Assembly: GCA_003022925.1 (NCBI GenBank)
Contig: PXRY01000021.1
Span: 1-38,549 of the forward strand
Length of the DNA: 38,549 bases
Origin: Halobacteriales archaeon QS_8_65_32
GTDB lineage: Archaea > Halobacteriota > Halobacteria > Halobacteriales > Halococcaceae
Direction: 5' to 3'
Shown here: positions 25,460-33,599 of the stretch, piece by piece
How positions within the stretch are numbered: the first letter of the stretch is position 1
Layout: every line of letters begins with the position of its first letter
Translations under genes and position numbers: made by a program
The notes under the pieces: generated by a model
Told to the model about the DNA's origin: nothing
Seen by the model: only the letters and a program-made list of their open reading frames with translations
Database searches by the model: none

Positions 25460-26395
25460 ATGGAGAGCCTCAATCGGATGGCGACGGAAATCGTCGACGA
25501 GGCGATCGACTTCGCCGACGAACTCGGAATCGAGGTCTACGACCTCGCGAACGGGGCCCGGGTGATAGACTTCGGGGTCAATGCCCCCGGCGGGATCGAA
25601 GCCGGCCTGCTGTGTACCGAAATCCAGACCGCCGGGCTCGCAACGGCTTCGACCCGGCTCGGCGAGGTCGCGGGCGCGCCGATCCCGCAGGTCGAACTGA
25701 CGACCGACCGGCCGGCCCTGGCACTGTTGGGCGCACAGAAGGCCGGCTGGGAACTATCGGTCGGTGAGTTCGAAGGCCTCGGCAGCGGCCCGGCCCGCGC
25801 GCTAGTCGCTGGCGAGGACGTCTTCGAGCGGATCGGCTACCGGGACGACTTCGACTTCGCGGTGCTCGCGACCGAGGCCGACCGACTGCCCAACGAGGCG
25901 GTGGCCGAGCAGATCGCAGACGTCGCCGGCGTTGCGCCAGCAAGCGTGGCGATCTGCTCGTTCGCCACCGGCAGCGTCGTCGGCAGCGTCACCATTGCAT
26001 CCCGGGCCGCCGAACTCGCGATGTTTCGCCTCGCGGAACTCGGCTACGACCCCTCGAAGGTGCGATCGATCTCCGGGAGCGCGCCGGTCGCGCCGATCAG
26101 TTACAACGAGGACGTTGCGATCGGCCGGACGAACGACGCACTCGTCTACGGCGGCCACGTCCACCTCGTCGTCGAAGAGGACTCCGAGGGGTTCGATCGG
26201 GTCCACTCGGCGGCCGCGACGGAATACGGCCGGCCCTCCGAGGACGTCTTCGAGGAAGCCGACTGGGATTTTTCGGACGTGCCCGAGGGTTTCTTCGCCC
26301 CGGCGCAGGTCACGATCGATGTGATCGACGGCCCGACCCACGTTCAGGGAGACACTGACGAGAGCGTAGTCGCCGAGAGCTTCGAGATCGCGTGA
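25460..26395 (+). CDS. mch: Methenyltetrahydromethanopterin cyclohydrolase
   Basis: This 311-residue enzyme interconverts N5,N10-methenyl- and N5-formyl-H4MPT in C1 metabolism. The ATG at 25460 (MESLNRMATEIVDEAIDFADELGIEVYDL) was chosen because the upstream ORF extension is not Mch-like. Conserved blocks are VIDFGVNAPGGIEAGLLCTEIQTAG, GAQKAGWELSVGEFEGLGSGPARAL, VAICSFATGSVVGSVTIASRAAELAMFRLAELGYDP, APVAPISYNEDVAIGRTNDALVYGGHVHLVVE and the C-terminal PSEDVFEEADWDFSDVPEGFFAPAQVTI. Haloarchaea do not make methane. The family is known there and is thought to act on folate- or methanopterin-bound C1 units, so the actual carrier is uncertain. No other C1 gene adjoins it. Confidence 0.95.
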   Translation: MESLNRMATEIVDEAIDFADELGIEVYDLANGARVIDFGVNAPGGIEAGLLCTEIQTAGLATASTRLGEVAGAPIPQVELTTDRPALALLGAQKAGWELSVGEFEGLGSGPARALVAGEDVFERIGYRDDFDFAVLATEADRLPNEAVAEQIADVAGVAPASVAICSFATGSVVGSVTIASRAAELAMFRLAELGYDPSKVRSISGSAPVAPISYNEDVAIGRTNDALVYGGHVHLVVEEDSEGFDRVHSAAATEYGRPSEDVFEEADWDFSDVPEGFFAPAQVTIDVIDGPTHVQGDTDESVVAESFEIA

Positions 26396-26471
26396 GCGCC
26401 AGCCGGTGTCCCGGGCATCGTATCGAGAATCGAATCACGACCGCGACTGCGACTTCGACCACGACACCGCG

Positions 26472-27026
26472 ATGAGATTCAAGATCGTTCCCGAACCGCC
26501 TACAGACGGCGACGGCGATGGCGGTCCCGAGCGCAGCGGCGAGAACCCTGCAGACGACAGTGGCGACGTTATCGAGCGCGCGCGGCGGGCGATCCCCTTG
26601 GTGCCGGCGAGCGAGAGCGAGTGTTGTGCGCGGCTGCTCGATCGTCTCGGATTGGAGGCGCGCGACGCCGCCCGCGAGTGGCTCACTTTCGGTCGGGCGC
26701 TCGGGTTCGTCACCGAATCCGATTCGGGCTTCAGACGCCGGCGCGAGGAACCGATCGAGGAGGAGTTAGCTCCCACCTTCCGCGAGCGGGTCTACGGCGT
26801 CCGGGAGGTGCTCGCCGTTTTGCGCGAGGCGGACGAACCGCTGTCGGCCGAGGCAGTGGCCGAGCGGTTCGGCGACCACGTCCCTCAGTGGGAACGCTAT
26901 CGCTACCCCGACCCGGAGGCGATCTGGGGTGAGCGAGCGCGTCGAATCCTCGGCTGGACGGTGTATTTCGGACTCGTAGAGCGGGTGAACGAAGGATATC
27001 TCCCGGCTGAAGATCGGTCGGCGTGA
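26472..27026 (+). CDS. Hypothetical haloarchaeal protein, possible winged-helix domain
   Basis: A start at ATG 26472 gives 184 residues; the ORF-track extension upstream is not protein-like. After MRFKIVPEP and a D/G/P/S-rich linker (about residues 10-33) there is a helical region (VIERARRAIPLVPASESECCARLLDRLGLEARDAAREWLTFGRALGFV). A second region (RVYGVREVLAVLREADEPLSAEAVAERFGDHVPQWER) is spaced like a winged-helix unit. ERARRILGWTVYFGLVERVNEGYLPAE could be the recognition helix and wing. A DNA-binding or adaptor role is plausible but I do not recognise the family. It follows mch by 76 bp on the same strand. Confidence 0.7.
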   Translation: MRFKIVPEPPTDGDGDGGPERSGENPADDSGDVIERARRAIPLVPASESECCARLLDRLGLEARDAAREWLTFGRALGFVTESDSGFRRRREEPIEEELAPTFRERVYGVREVLAVLREADEPLSAEAVAERFGDHVPQWERYRYPDPEAIWGERARRILGWTVYFGLVERVNEGYLPAEDRSA

Positions 27027-27111
27027 CGGCGACGGACGTACACCGTGGAGCTTCCTGTCTCTCGGCTCGATTCGACTACCGTCGGTGAGCGGTGCAGGCA
27101 GTCGCTCCGGT

Positions 27112-27122
27112 ATTTTATATCG
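27112..27122 (+). promoter_or_regulatory. TATA-like promoter of the interrupted hydrolase gene
   Basis: gtattttatat is centred about 28 bp upstream of ATG 27145, a textbook spacing for a leaderless haloarchaeal transcript. The promoter looks intact although the gene is not. Confidence 0.55.
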
Positions 27123-27144
27123 TCGAGGCGTGGATTCAAAGTCA

Positions 27145-27765
27145 ATGAGTATCGAGGATGTGAAGCTCGACGTCGACGGCGAGCGCTACCTTGGACGGCT
27201 GGACGGTCCCGACGACCTGACTGAGCGGGGCGTACTGGTGATACCGGGTGCGGGCCACAGTCCCTTCGGCAACGTGTTCGACCGGTTCGCCGACGCGGCT
27301 ACGGAGGCGGGCTACTCCGTCGCTCGCTTCGAGACCTGAGAGGATTCGGACGACCTGGCTGAAAAGAGCGAAGCGGACTACGAGGCCGAGCTCGGTGCGG
27401 GCGTCGAGTTCCTTCGATCGCGGGGTTGTTCGAGCGTGGCGATCGTCGCGAAGAGCTTCGGCGGCCGTCTCGCGCTCACACACCTCCCGGAAGGGGTCGA
27501 TCGAATGGTGCTGTGGGCACCTGCGGTTCTCGGACCGTTCGCCGATCACGAACCGTCGATCGACGCCTCGGAGTTGGCGGAAATCGCGGTTCCGGTCCGA
27601 GTATTGCAGAGCGACGAGGACGAGGTGGTGACTGTCGGGAACGCGGCGAGCATCGCAGAACACCTGCCGAACGGTGACCTGATCGAACTGTCCGGCGAGG
27701 ACCACTCATTCTTGCACGACGAGAAGCGGATCGTCGAACTGACACTGGCGTTCCTGTCGGACTGA
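27145..27765 (+). pseudogene. Alpha/beta hydrolase (dienelactone hydrolase/TEX30-like) interrupted by TGA
   Basis: One frame from ATG 27145 to 27765 reads as a complete 206-residue hydrolase except for TGA at codon 65 (27337-27339). It reads GVLVIPGAGHSPFGNVFDRF, then EAGYSVARFET*EDSDDLAEK, later VAIVAKSFGGRLALTHLPEG and WAPAVLGPF, LQSDEDEVVTVGNAASIAEH and LSGEDHSFLHDEKRI. The nucleophile Ser in KSFGG (about 104), the Asp in SDEDE and the His in EDHSF form a full triad. Family members carry Trp at the TGA position (RFETWE), so one TGG-to-TGA change explains it. The ORF track therefore shows two pieces (27085-27339 and 27436-27765), neither functional alone. No frame change is seen. Sequencing error remains possible. 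Confidence 0.8.
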
Positions 27766-27913
27766 ACGCCGATCGAGCGCCGACCGCCGAGCGTCGGTGG
27801 CGGAGTCGCGTGGAGTCGACTGCGGCGATCGATCGTCGGCGTCGGTCGTTGCCCGCCGTCCGTCGCCGTTACTACGCTCGGCTTTTGTTCGCTGGGCACG
27901 CTGAACTAAAGTG

Positions 27914-28606
27914 ATGGACGAACCGGTAGAAGCCGTGCTGTTCGACGTCGATGGGACGCTCTGTGAGTACCGCCGGTCGGGGGCTGAACTACTCGCGGCC
28001 GCCTTCGAGCACGAAGGGGTCGAGCCATTCTTTCGGGTCAAGGCGTACTACGACCGGTTCGAGAAGTTCGCCGCACACCATGACGGGATCGACGACCTCC
28101 GGGCCGCGTGTTTCGCCGCGATCGCCGCCGACAGGGGCCGCGACCGGGCAATCAGGCACGCGCTCGCGGGACACTACGCCGCCGCGCGCGATCACGGCGA
28201 GGTCCGATACCTGCCGGACGCCCGTGAGGCGATCGACGCGCTGGCCGACGAGCATCGATTAGGCGTGGTAACCAACGGCAGGCCAAGTACCCAGAAGCCG
28301 AAGCTTGCGGCGCTCGGCCTGACCGACGCCTTCGGGACGGTGGTGTACGCGGGCCACGACGTTGCGCCGAAACCCGACCCCACGCCGTTTCACCGCGCGT
28401 TGGACGATATGGGTACCCGACCGGAGCGGACGGTCCACGTCGGGAACTCGCTCGACGCCGATGTCGCTGGAGCACACGCCGCGGGCCTCCGGTCGGTGTG
28501 GGTGCCGGACGATGCCGGAGCCGTCGAAATGGAGGGTCCCGACGACGAACGCGCTGACTACGTTCTCGACTCGCTCGAAGAACTGACGACCCCACCCTGG
28601 CAGTGA
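27914..28606 (+). CDS. HAD superfamily hydrolase (subfamily IA phosphatase)
   Basis: This 230-residue cytosolic phosphatase is predicted to start at ATG 27914, though the adjacent GTG 27911 is possible. Motif I is AVLFDVDGTL (Asp11, Asp13). A helical cap (ELLAAAFEHEGVEPFFRVKAYYDRFEKF...) follows. Motif II is GVVTNGRPSTQ, motif III the Lys in VAPKPDPTPFHRALDDMG, and motif IV VGNSLDADVAGAHAAGLRSVWV. The order and spacing are those of subfamily IA (phosphoglycolate phosphatase, haloacid dehalogenase). The substrate cannot be read from sequence. gcttttgt at 27881 gives a leaderless-type spacing of about 28 bp. Confidence 0.9.
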   Translation: MDEPVEAVLFDVDGTLCEYRRSGAELLAAAFEHEGVEPFFRVKAYYDRFEKFAAHHDGIDDLRAACFAAIAADRGRDRAIRHALAGHYAAARDHGEVRYLPDAREAIDALADEHRLGVVTNGRPSTQKPKLAALGLTDAFGTVVYAGHDVAPKPDPTPFHRALDDMGTRPERTVHVGNSLDADVAGAHAAGLRSVWVPDDAGAVEMEGPDDERADYVLDSLEELTTPPWQ

Positions 28607-28679
28607 GTAGGGTCGGTGTCAACAATCACAGCAACGACGACCGGACAGACGACGGTTGCCATACTCGTCGAACCGTCGA

Positions 28680-30281
28680 CTACTCGACGGGCGTTACGTC
28701 GGTCACTGTCCCCACGCCCTTCGATTGACCCTCGCGGAAGACGAACCGCTGGCCCTCGTGAACCAGGTACGGCCGGAACTTGAACCGAACCTGGACGGTG
28801 CCGGTGTCTCCGGGCAGCAGTTGACCCTCGTCCGGGTAGAACGCGGCGGCCTCGCTCACGGTCTCGACGTGGACGACCGGCTCGTAGCCGCTGTCGATCC
28901 GGGTGGGATGATTGAGCACCATCACCTCCGCGTCGAACTCCCGGACGGCGGTCGGCTCGGCGTCCCGCGGTAGGAGGGCCATCCCGCGCTCGACGTCGAT
29001 CTCCCGTACGCCCTTGAGCGCGATGCCGACGATGCGACCCGCAGTCGCCCGATCGACGCGGTGGTAGTGCATCTCGATCGAGCGGGCTTCGACCTCGCGG
29101 AAGTCGCCGTCGGGGAAGGGCCCAAGGAGAAGTTCGTCGCCGGCTTCGACGGTCCCCGACCGCACGGTTCCCGACGCGACCGCGCCGACCCCGGTGACGT
29201 TGTAGGTGCGATCGACGTACATCGAGAACGGCCCGACCCGCGTGCCGGTTTTGGGCAGGCGCTCGAACAGTTCGTCGAGAACGTTGAGCCCGTCGCCGGT
29301 CACGGCGCTCGTGCGAAGCATGGGCACGACGGTCTCGCCGATCTCCTCACAGGCGACATCGGTGCCGTGGCGCTCGATCGGCAGGGGGGTCTTGCCGACC
29401 TCCCGGAGCAGCCGTTCGACGTCCCCCTCGACCGCTTCGACCCGGGATTCGTCGACCATATCGGTTTTCGTGAGTGCGACGATCGTCGGGAGGTCGGTCG
29501 CGAGCAGTACTCCCAGATGCTCGCGGGTGGTCTTCGTCGGGCCGTCGTCGGCGGCCACGGTCAAGAGGCCGTAGTCGAGTTTCTGGCCCACGAGCCCCCG
29601 GATCGTGGTCCGGAGCCAGGGCTCGTGGCCCACGGTGTCGACGAACGAGACGAGCCGGTCGGCCTCTTCGACGATCCCGGCCCGGTCGGTCTTTCGGTGG
29701 GGGTTGTCCATTCGGAGGGGGCCTTCGCCGTCGAAGCCATAGACGGCATACGAGAGGTCCGCAGACAAGCCGCGTTCGACCTCGTGGGGCTGGACGTCGA
29801 GATACCCCCGGGTACCGCCCTCGCCGTCGTCGAGTTGACCGGTGACGAGTGATCCGACCAAGGTGCTCTTGCCGTGGTCGACGTGGCCGGCGGTCCCAAC
29901 GACGATGTGGTCGTCGTCGGCCCCTAAGATGGCTCCCTCGCGGATCGTCGCGACGCCGACGATGCCGCCCTTCGCGCCCCAGGTCTCGACCCCCTCGATG
30001 TGCGCGCCGGCCTCTTCGGCGAGCAAGGAGAGCACGTCCATCGATTCCGAAAAGTCGGAGGAACTGATTCCTGCGATCCCGCCGTCGTCGGTGACACCCA
30101 CCACGTAGGTTGCCTCGCCGTCGCCCGACAGTACGCGGTGGCGTAACTGAGCGGCGAGGCTTTCGAGACGGCCGTCGGCCAAGTGGAGTTCCTTCGTCAA
30201 GCGCTCTTTGAATTCGACGCTGCCGTTCTCGCGTTCGCCCTCGTCGAGCGCGCGTTCGAGAACGGCGCGGTCGGCGCTCAT
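28680..30281 (-). CDS. GTPBP1-like translational GTPase
   Basis: The ATG at 30281 (MSADRAVLERALDEGERENG) gives 533 residues. The longer ORF-track start is rejected because the gttttt element lies 27 bp before 30281. The N-terminal domain (about 15-115: GSVEFKERLTKELHLADGRLESLAAQLRHRVLSGDGEATYVVGVTDDGG) is like that of eukaryotic GTPBP1/2. The GTPase domain has G1 GHVDHGKST (132-140), G3 DTVGHE (215-220) and G4 TKTD (271-274). Two beta-barrel domains of the EF-1A type follow (GPFSMYVDRTYNVTGVGAVASGTVRSG; AEVMVLNHPTRIDSGYEPVVHVETVSEAAAF). It ends like EF-Tu domain III (FKFRPYLVHEGQRFVFREGQSKGVGTVTDV). GTPBP1 relatives act in ribosome rescue or mRNA decay; the archaeal role is inferred only. Confidence 0.9.
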   Translation of the reverse strand: MSADRAVLERALDEGERENGSVEFKERLTKELHLADGRLESLAAQLRHRVLSGDGEATYVVGVTDDGGIAGISSSDFSESMDVLSLLAEEAGAHIEGVETWGAKGGIVGVATIREGAILGADDDHIVVGTAGHVDHGKSTLVGSLVTGQLDDGEGGTRGYLDVQPHEVERGLSADLSYAVYGFDGEGPLRMDNPHRKTDRAGIVEEADRLVSFVDTVGHEPWLRTTIRGLVGQKLDYGLLTVAADDGPTKTTREHLGVLLATDLPTIVALTKTDMVDESRVEAVEGDVERLLREVGKTPLPIERHGTDVACEEIGETVVPMLRTSAVTGDGLNVLDELFERLPKTGTRVGPFSMYVDRTYNVTGVGAVASGTVRSGTVEAGDELLLGPFPDGDFREVEARSIEMHYHRVDRATAGRIVGIALKGVREIDVERGMALLPRDAEPTAVREFDAEVMVLNHPTRIDSGYEPVVHVETVSEAAAFYPDEGQLLPGDTGTVQVRFKFRPYLVHEGQRFVFREGQSKGVGTVTDVTPVE

Positions 30282-30520
30282 ACCCGAAGGAGGAGGGCTT
30301 CGAGCAAAAACCTTCGCCGATGTGCCATACTCACTCACGGGTAGGTCACGGGGTTTCGACCGTCGGGGCGTCGCTGCCGGGAGCGCGACACGGAACGCGA
30401 CCCGGACAGACCCGTGGGCCGTCATATAGGGAGGTCGCCGCGGACTGCCGAACCGAAACACGACCGAAGGCCTGCGCTCGCGGGCAAAAGAGTGATACTG
30501 GCGTGTTCGCACATCGATAC
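30282..30520. other. Divergent promoter region
   Basis: About 240 bases between two divergent genes. gcaaaaac (centre ~30308) serves the GTPase on the minus strand. gcaaaagagtgatact (30484-30500) is the best candidate for the membrane-protein gene on the plus strand. No other gene is seen. Confidence 0.4.
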
Positions 30521-32284
30521 GTGTCACTTCGCTCTTCGCTGGGCCGCGACGACGGGTCGGCGGGTCTCGTCGCGCTCGCCGCCGCCGGCCTCGTCTTCCT
30601 CGTCGCTATCGGCACCCACTACGAGGTGCTCTCGTACTGGTTCACCGGTAGCGACACCCTCACGCTCATCGAAAAGAGCCGAATGCGGACCCCAGCGGAA
30701 GCGTGGCAGGTGTTTTCGAGCCCGCTCATGTACGGGACGAACTTCTCCATCGTCGTCGCTCTCTTCTACCGGCCGGTGGCGAACCTCTCGTATGCCGTCG
30801 ACTTCGCGCTGTGGGGGCTCGATCCCTTCGGCTATCATCTGACCGACTTGTTGTTGCACGCCGCGGCGGCCGTGGGCACTTTTGCGTTCGTTCGCCGGAT
30901 CGGTAAGGACACCCTCGTCGCCTTCGGCGCGGGCTGTCTACTCGCGATCCACCCGATCACCGCCGAAGTCGTCCCCACCCCCGCCCGCCGTCACGACGTG
31001 CTCGCAACGATCTTCGTGCTCGGATCGGTGCTGTTGTTCGTCCGGGCGACGCGCGCCGATCGCTCTCGCTCTCGCCTCCGTCGGTGGGGCCTTATCGGCG
31101 GCTCCGTGCTCGCCTACCTGCTCGCCGTCGGCGCGAAGGAAATCGGGATACTCGCCCCGCCGCTCGTCGGGGCGTGGTTTCTGCTCGTCGCCTACGATCG
31201 AGACTACGGAATCGGGCGGACGCTGTGGCGCGGGGTGAAAATCACGATCCCCTACACCGTCGTGACCCTCGCGTACCTCTGGTGGCGCATCGAAGTGCTC
31301 GGCGGCCTCGGCGGGTATCGAGGCGGGCCCTGGAAGGTGAGCGAGCCGTTGCTCGCGATTGCGAGCAAGTACGTCTTGAGCCTCGTCTATCCGGTCGACC
31401 TCGCCTACTGGCTCTGGGGGATGCAAGTCGAACTCGTCCCCGGCGGTTTCTACGCGTTCCTCGCGGGCGCGTTCTGCCTCGTCGCATATGCGCTGTGGCG
31501 CGTCGAGGGCTACCGGGACGTCCTCGCGTCCGACCGGGGACGGCTCGCGGCGATGTCGATCGCGTGGTTGGTGATCTTGGGCGCAGTGTTCGTCAGGTTC
31601 GGCCGGTACTCCCTTCGCAGCGGGTACGTTGCGCTCGTCCCGACCGGAGCACTGCTCTCGCTGGTGCTGGTTTCGACCGGTCGGGAACTCGCCGGCAGGG
31701 TCGGGACCGGGAGCGACGACGCCGTCGTCGCCGGTGACGGAGGCGACGCCGAAGAACGAACTAATCCTGAGAAAGCGAGTACTGGAGAGTCGAGCGTCGA
31801 ACGCCGAACGATCGGCTTCGATCTCGGGACGATCGCGGTCTTCTGTCTCGTTGTCGTGCTTGTCGGCTCGCTCGTCTGGGTCTCGCCGTTTGTCTATTCT
31901 TACGACGACTGGGAGCGCGCCGGTGAGGTCGCTTCGGAGGGTTTGCCCGCCGCCGCGAGTGCCTACGAGGAGTCAGACGTCCCGCCACGGGCGGTAATCG
32001 CGATCGCCGGCATCCCGCGGCGGCCCGGTTCGCCCGGCGTGGCCGCACCCCGACCGCAAGCGCGGACGATCGCGTACTTCTATGCGAACACGATCGCCTC
32101 CTGGATTCGGCTCACTCAGCCCGATAGCAAGGTCGCGACGTACGTCGGGGGCCGGCTGGTCCCCCTCGGCGAGAAGCCGGTCGATGTCAACGCGACGATC
32201 CGGCAGACGGTCGACCGGCGTCACTACCGGATACGACTGCGATATCCGTTGGAGAACGCGACGAACGAAACGAGTGGTGCCTGA
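30521..32284 (+). CDS. TMTC/PMT-like polytopic membrane protein, putative GT-C glycosyltransferase (paralogue 2)
   Basis: The probable start is GTG 30521 (VSLRSSLGRDDGSAG), although the ORF is open to 30320; 587 residues. It parallels the protein at 9928 along its whole length. YEVLSYWFTGSDTLTLIEKSR, FYRPVANLSYAVDFALWGLDPFGYHLTDLLLHA and GCLLAIHPITAEVVPTPARRHDVLATIF match the paralogue nearly word for word. The first loop has GSD rather than GDD, leaving a single Asp. An extra loop of about 50 residues (GTGSDDAVVAGDGGDAEERTNPEKASTGESSVERR) lies before the last membrane segment. The C-terminal domain (ARTIAYFYANTIASWIRLTQPDSKVATYVGG) is shared. Unlike paralogue 1, no propeller gene follows. 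A glycosyltransferase role is inferred from superfamily motifs only. Confidence 0.75.
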   Translation: MSLRSSLGRDDGSAGLVALAAAGLVFLVAIGTHYEVLSYWFTGSDTLTLIEKSRMRTPAEAWQVFSSPLMYGTNFSIVVALFYRPVANLSYAVDFALWGLDPFGYHLTDLLLHAAAAVGTFAFVRRIGKDTLVAFGAGCLLAIHPITAEVVPTPARRHDVLATIFVLGSVLLFVRATRADRSRSRLRRWGLIGGSVLAYLLAVGAKEIGILAPPLVGAWFLLVAYDRDYGIGRTLWRGVKITIPYTVVTLAYLWWRIEVLGGLGGYRGGPWKVSEPLLAIASKYVLSLVYPVDLAYWLWGMQVELVPGGFYAFLAGAFCLVAYALWRVEGYRDVLASDRGRLAAMSIAWLVILGAVFVRFGRYSLRSGYVALVPTGALLSLVLVSTGRELAGRVGTGSDDAVVAGDGGDAEERTNPEKASTGESSVERRTIGFDLGTIAVFCLVVVLVGSLVWVSPFVYSYDDWERAGEVASEGLPAAASAYEESDVPPRAVIAIAGIPRRPGSPGVAAPRPQARTIAYFYANTIASWIRLTQPDSKVATYVGGRLVPLGEKPVDVNATIRQTVDRRHYRIRLRYPLENATNETSGA

Positions 32285-32438
32285 GCTACAGTGGTGTTTA
32301 GCCAAGGAGTTTCTCGGGGACTGAGAGGTGGCGCGATCACTTAGGAAGCCCCCGACCGCTCGGCGTTCTCGTGAGCGAGCGTTACGAGCGAACGAGAGCA
32401 GGGAGTGAAGTGACCGCGCTCGCGCGGAGGATCTTCGC
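32285..32438. other. Intergenic region with a partial dispersed-repeat copy
   Basis: About 150 bases between convergent genes. Most is copy C of the repeat in opposite orientation; no gene is supported. Confidence 0.5.
32300..32425 (-). repeat. Dispersed intergenic repeat, copy C (partial, inverted)
   Basis: Read on the minus strand it gives gctctcgttcgctcgt, then cacgagaacgccgagcggtcgg and gggcttcc, then ctctcagtccc. These match the right half of copy B (gctctcgttcgctcgt; tacgagaacgccgagcggtcgg; ccttccagtccc). The left half of the element is missing. Confidence 0.55.
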
Positions 32439-33100
32439 TCAGATGACGCCGAGGACGAAGCCGAGACCCATGAGGATCAACACGACGCCCGAGAGCACCG
32501 GGAAATACGTAGCGTACCGGCCGAGTCGGTCCTCGTAGCGTTCGAACCCGGCGACCAGAAGCAGGGTGAGGGTAACCAGCGCGGCGATCACCGCAAGCGC
32601 GTAGACGAGCATGAGCGAGAGACACCGATCGGTCGCGCCGGTACAAAAGCCCAAAATCTGGAACTCCTCCTCGTGGGCGAACCCGAGGACGAACGCCGCG
32701 CTTGCGATCCCTGCGAGGCCACGCTCGTCGGCCGCCCGAGCTAGGTCAGTGTCGTGACCGTGATCGTTGTCGTGATCGTGCCGTGGTCGCCTCCGTGCCC
32801 GTGGCCGTGGCCCAACTCGCGGATGCCGAGCAGGATCAGGAGGCCGCCGGCGACGTAGCGCAACCACCCTAAGTTCCCGGCGTCGAAGCCTGAGGCAAAG
32901 AGCAGGAAGACGCCGACGACGGCGATCGAACTGATCAGGTGGCCGATCCCGATGAGCAGGCCCGCGACCGTGCCGGCGAGCCAGCGGTGGGACTTATCGA
33001 GGGCGTAGGCGGCGGCGATCGGCCAGCCGTGACCCGGTTCGGCCCCGTGAATAAGACCGATGACGATCGCCCCGGCGAACACCGACGCCGCGTCTGCCAT
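32439..33100 (-). pseudogene. NicO/RcnA-like nickel-cobalt transporter, frameshifted in its His-rich loop
   Basis: From ATG 33100 the first frame reads MADAASVFAGAIVIGLIHGAEPGHGWPIAAAYAL and two more membrane segments, then GHGHGHGGDHG and the out-of-frame TITTTITVTT to a stop at 32741. The adjacent frame continues exactly where needed: HDHDNDHGHDTDLARAADERGLAGIASAAFVLGFAHEEEFQILGFCTG, then TM segments to FVLGVI. A loss of one base near 32780-32785 in cac-rich DNA joins the two. The HGAEPGHG motif, the His-rich cytoplasmic loop and the HEEEF motif mark the NicO/RcnA type, which moves Ni2+ or Co2+ across the membrane. Direction is not predictable. It is divergent from a NikR-like gene. A basecalling error in the repeat-like codons is an obvious alternative. 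Confidence 0.75.
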
Positions 33101-33209
33101 ACCGCTTCGAGGAGGTTCGGACCCCTGTGGGTTGTTATGTACGGTTCGCCGTGGCGGTACTACCCGATGACCGGGGGCCGTGATGTGACCGTGAACCGAA
33201 GACGACGCC

Positions 33210-33599
33210 ATGCGAACGAGCGTCCACCTCCCCGAAGCCGATCTCGAAGCGTTCGACGTGGTCTGGCAAGCGGAGGGATTCGACTCGCGCTCGCGCGCCG
33301 TCAGGGAGGCGATCCGCGAGTACGCCGAATCACACACGCGCCTCGAAGCGATCGAGGGGCCCATCGCGGCCGTGCTCGTGTTCGACTACGAACACCGGGC
33401 GGTCATCGAGGAGCTCCACACTACCCAACACGAGTTTCAGGACGTGATCGACACGACGAGTCATACCCACCAGAGCGAGTGGTGTCTCGAAGCGGTCTTC
33501 TGTCGCGGGGCGGCCGGCCGAGTTCGTGACCTGGTCTACCGCCTGCGCGACTTCGACGCGGTCGGTCGAGTGAAGGTCATGGCGCTCCAGGCGCAGTAG
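33210..33599 (+). CDS. NikR-like ribbon-helix-helix metal-responsive regulator
   Basis: This 129-residue protein has an N-terminal RHH domain (MRTSVHLPEADLEAFDVVWQAEGFDSRSRAVREAIREYAES, about residues 2-41) and an ACT-like C-terminal domain (AAVLVFDYEHRAVIEELHTTQHEFQDVIDTTSHTHQSEWCLEAVFCRG). Residues His74, His85, His87 and Cys92 align with the Ni-binding His76, His87, His89 and Cys95 of E. coli NikR. The spacing between the last His and Cys is one residue shorter here. This suggests a metal sensor, probably for nickel. It is divergent from the NicO-type transporter, which is its likely target. No clear GTATGA-type palindrome is visible in the 109-bp gap, so its operator is unknown. Confidence 0.83.
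   Translation: MRTSVHLPEADLEAFDVVWQAEGFDSRSRAVREAIREYAESHTRLEAIEGPIAAVLVFDYEHRAVIEELHTTQHEFQDVIDTTSHTHQSEWCLEAVFCRGAAGRVRDLVYRLRDFDAVGRVKVMALQAQ

Noticed and set aside
27337-27339. TGA read as tryptophan or selenocysteine throughout the genome
   Set aside because: Several intact genes here end in TGA, the first broken gene also has TAA, and no SECIS-like context is visible. Ordinary nonsense mutation or sequencing error is simpler.
33101-33209. Possible NikR operator (tgtac-N12-ggtact) between the regulator and the transporter
   Set aside because: The arms share only GTAC, itself a palindrome; the dyad is too weak to call.
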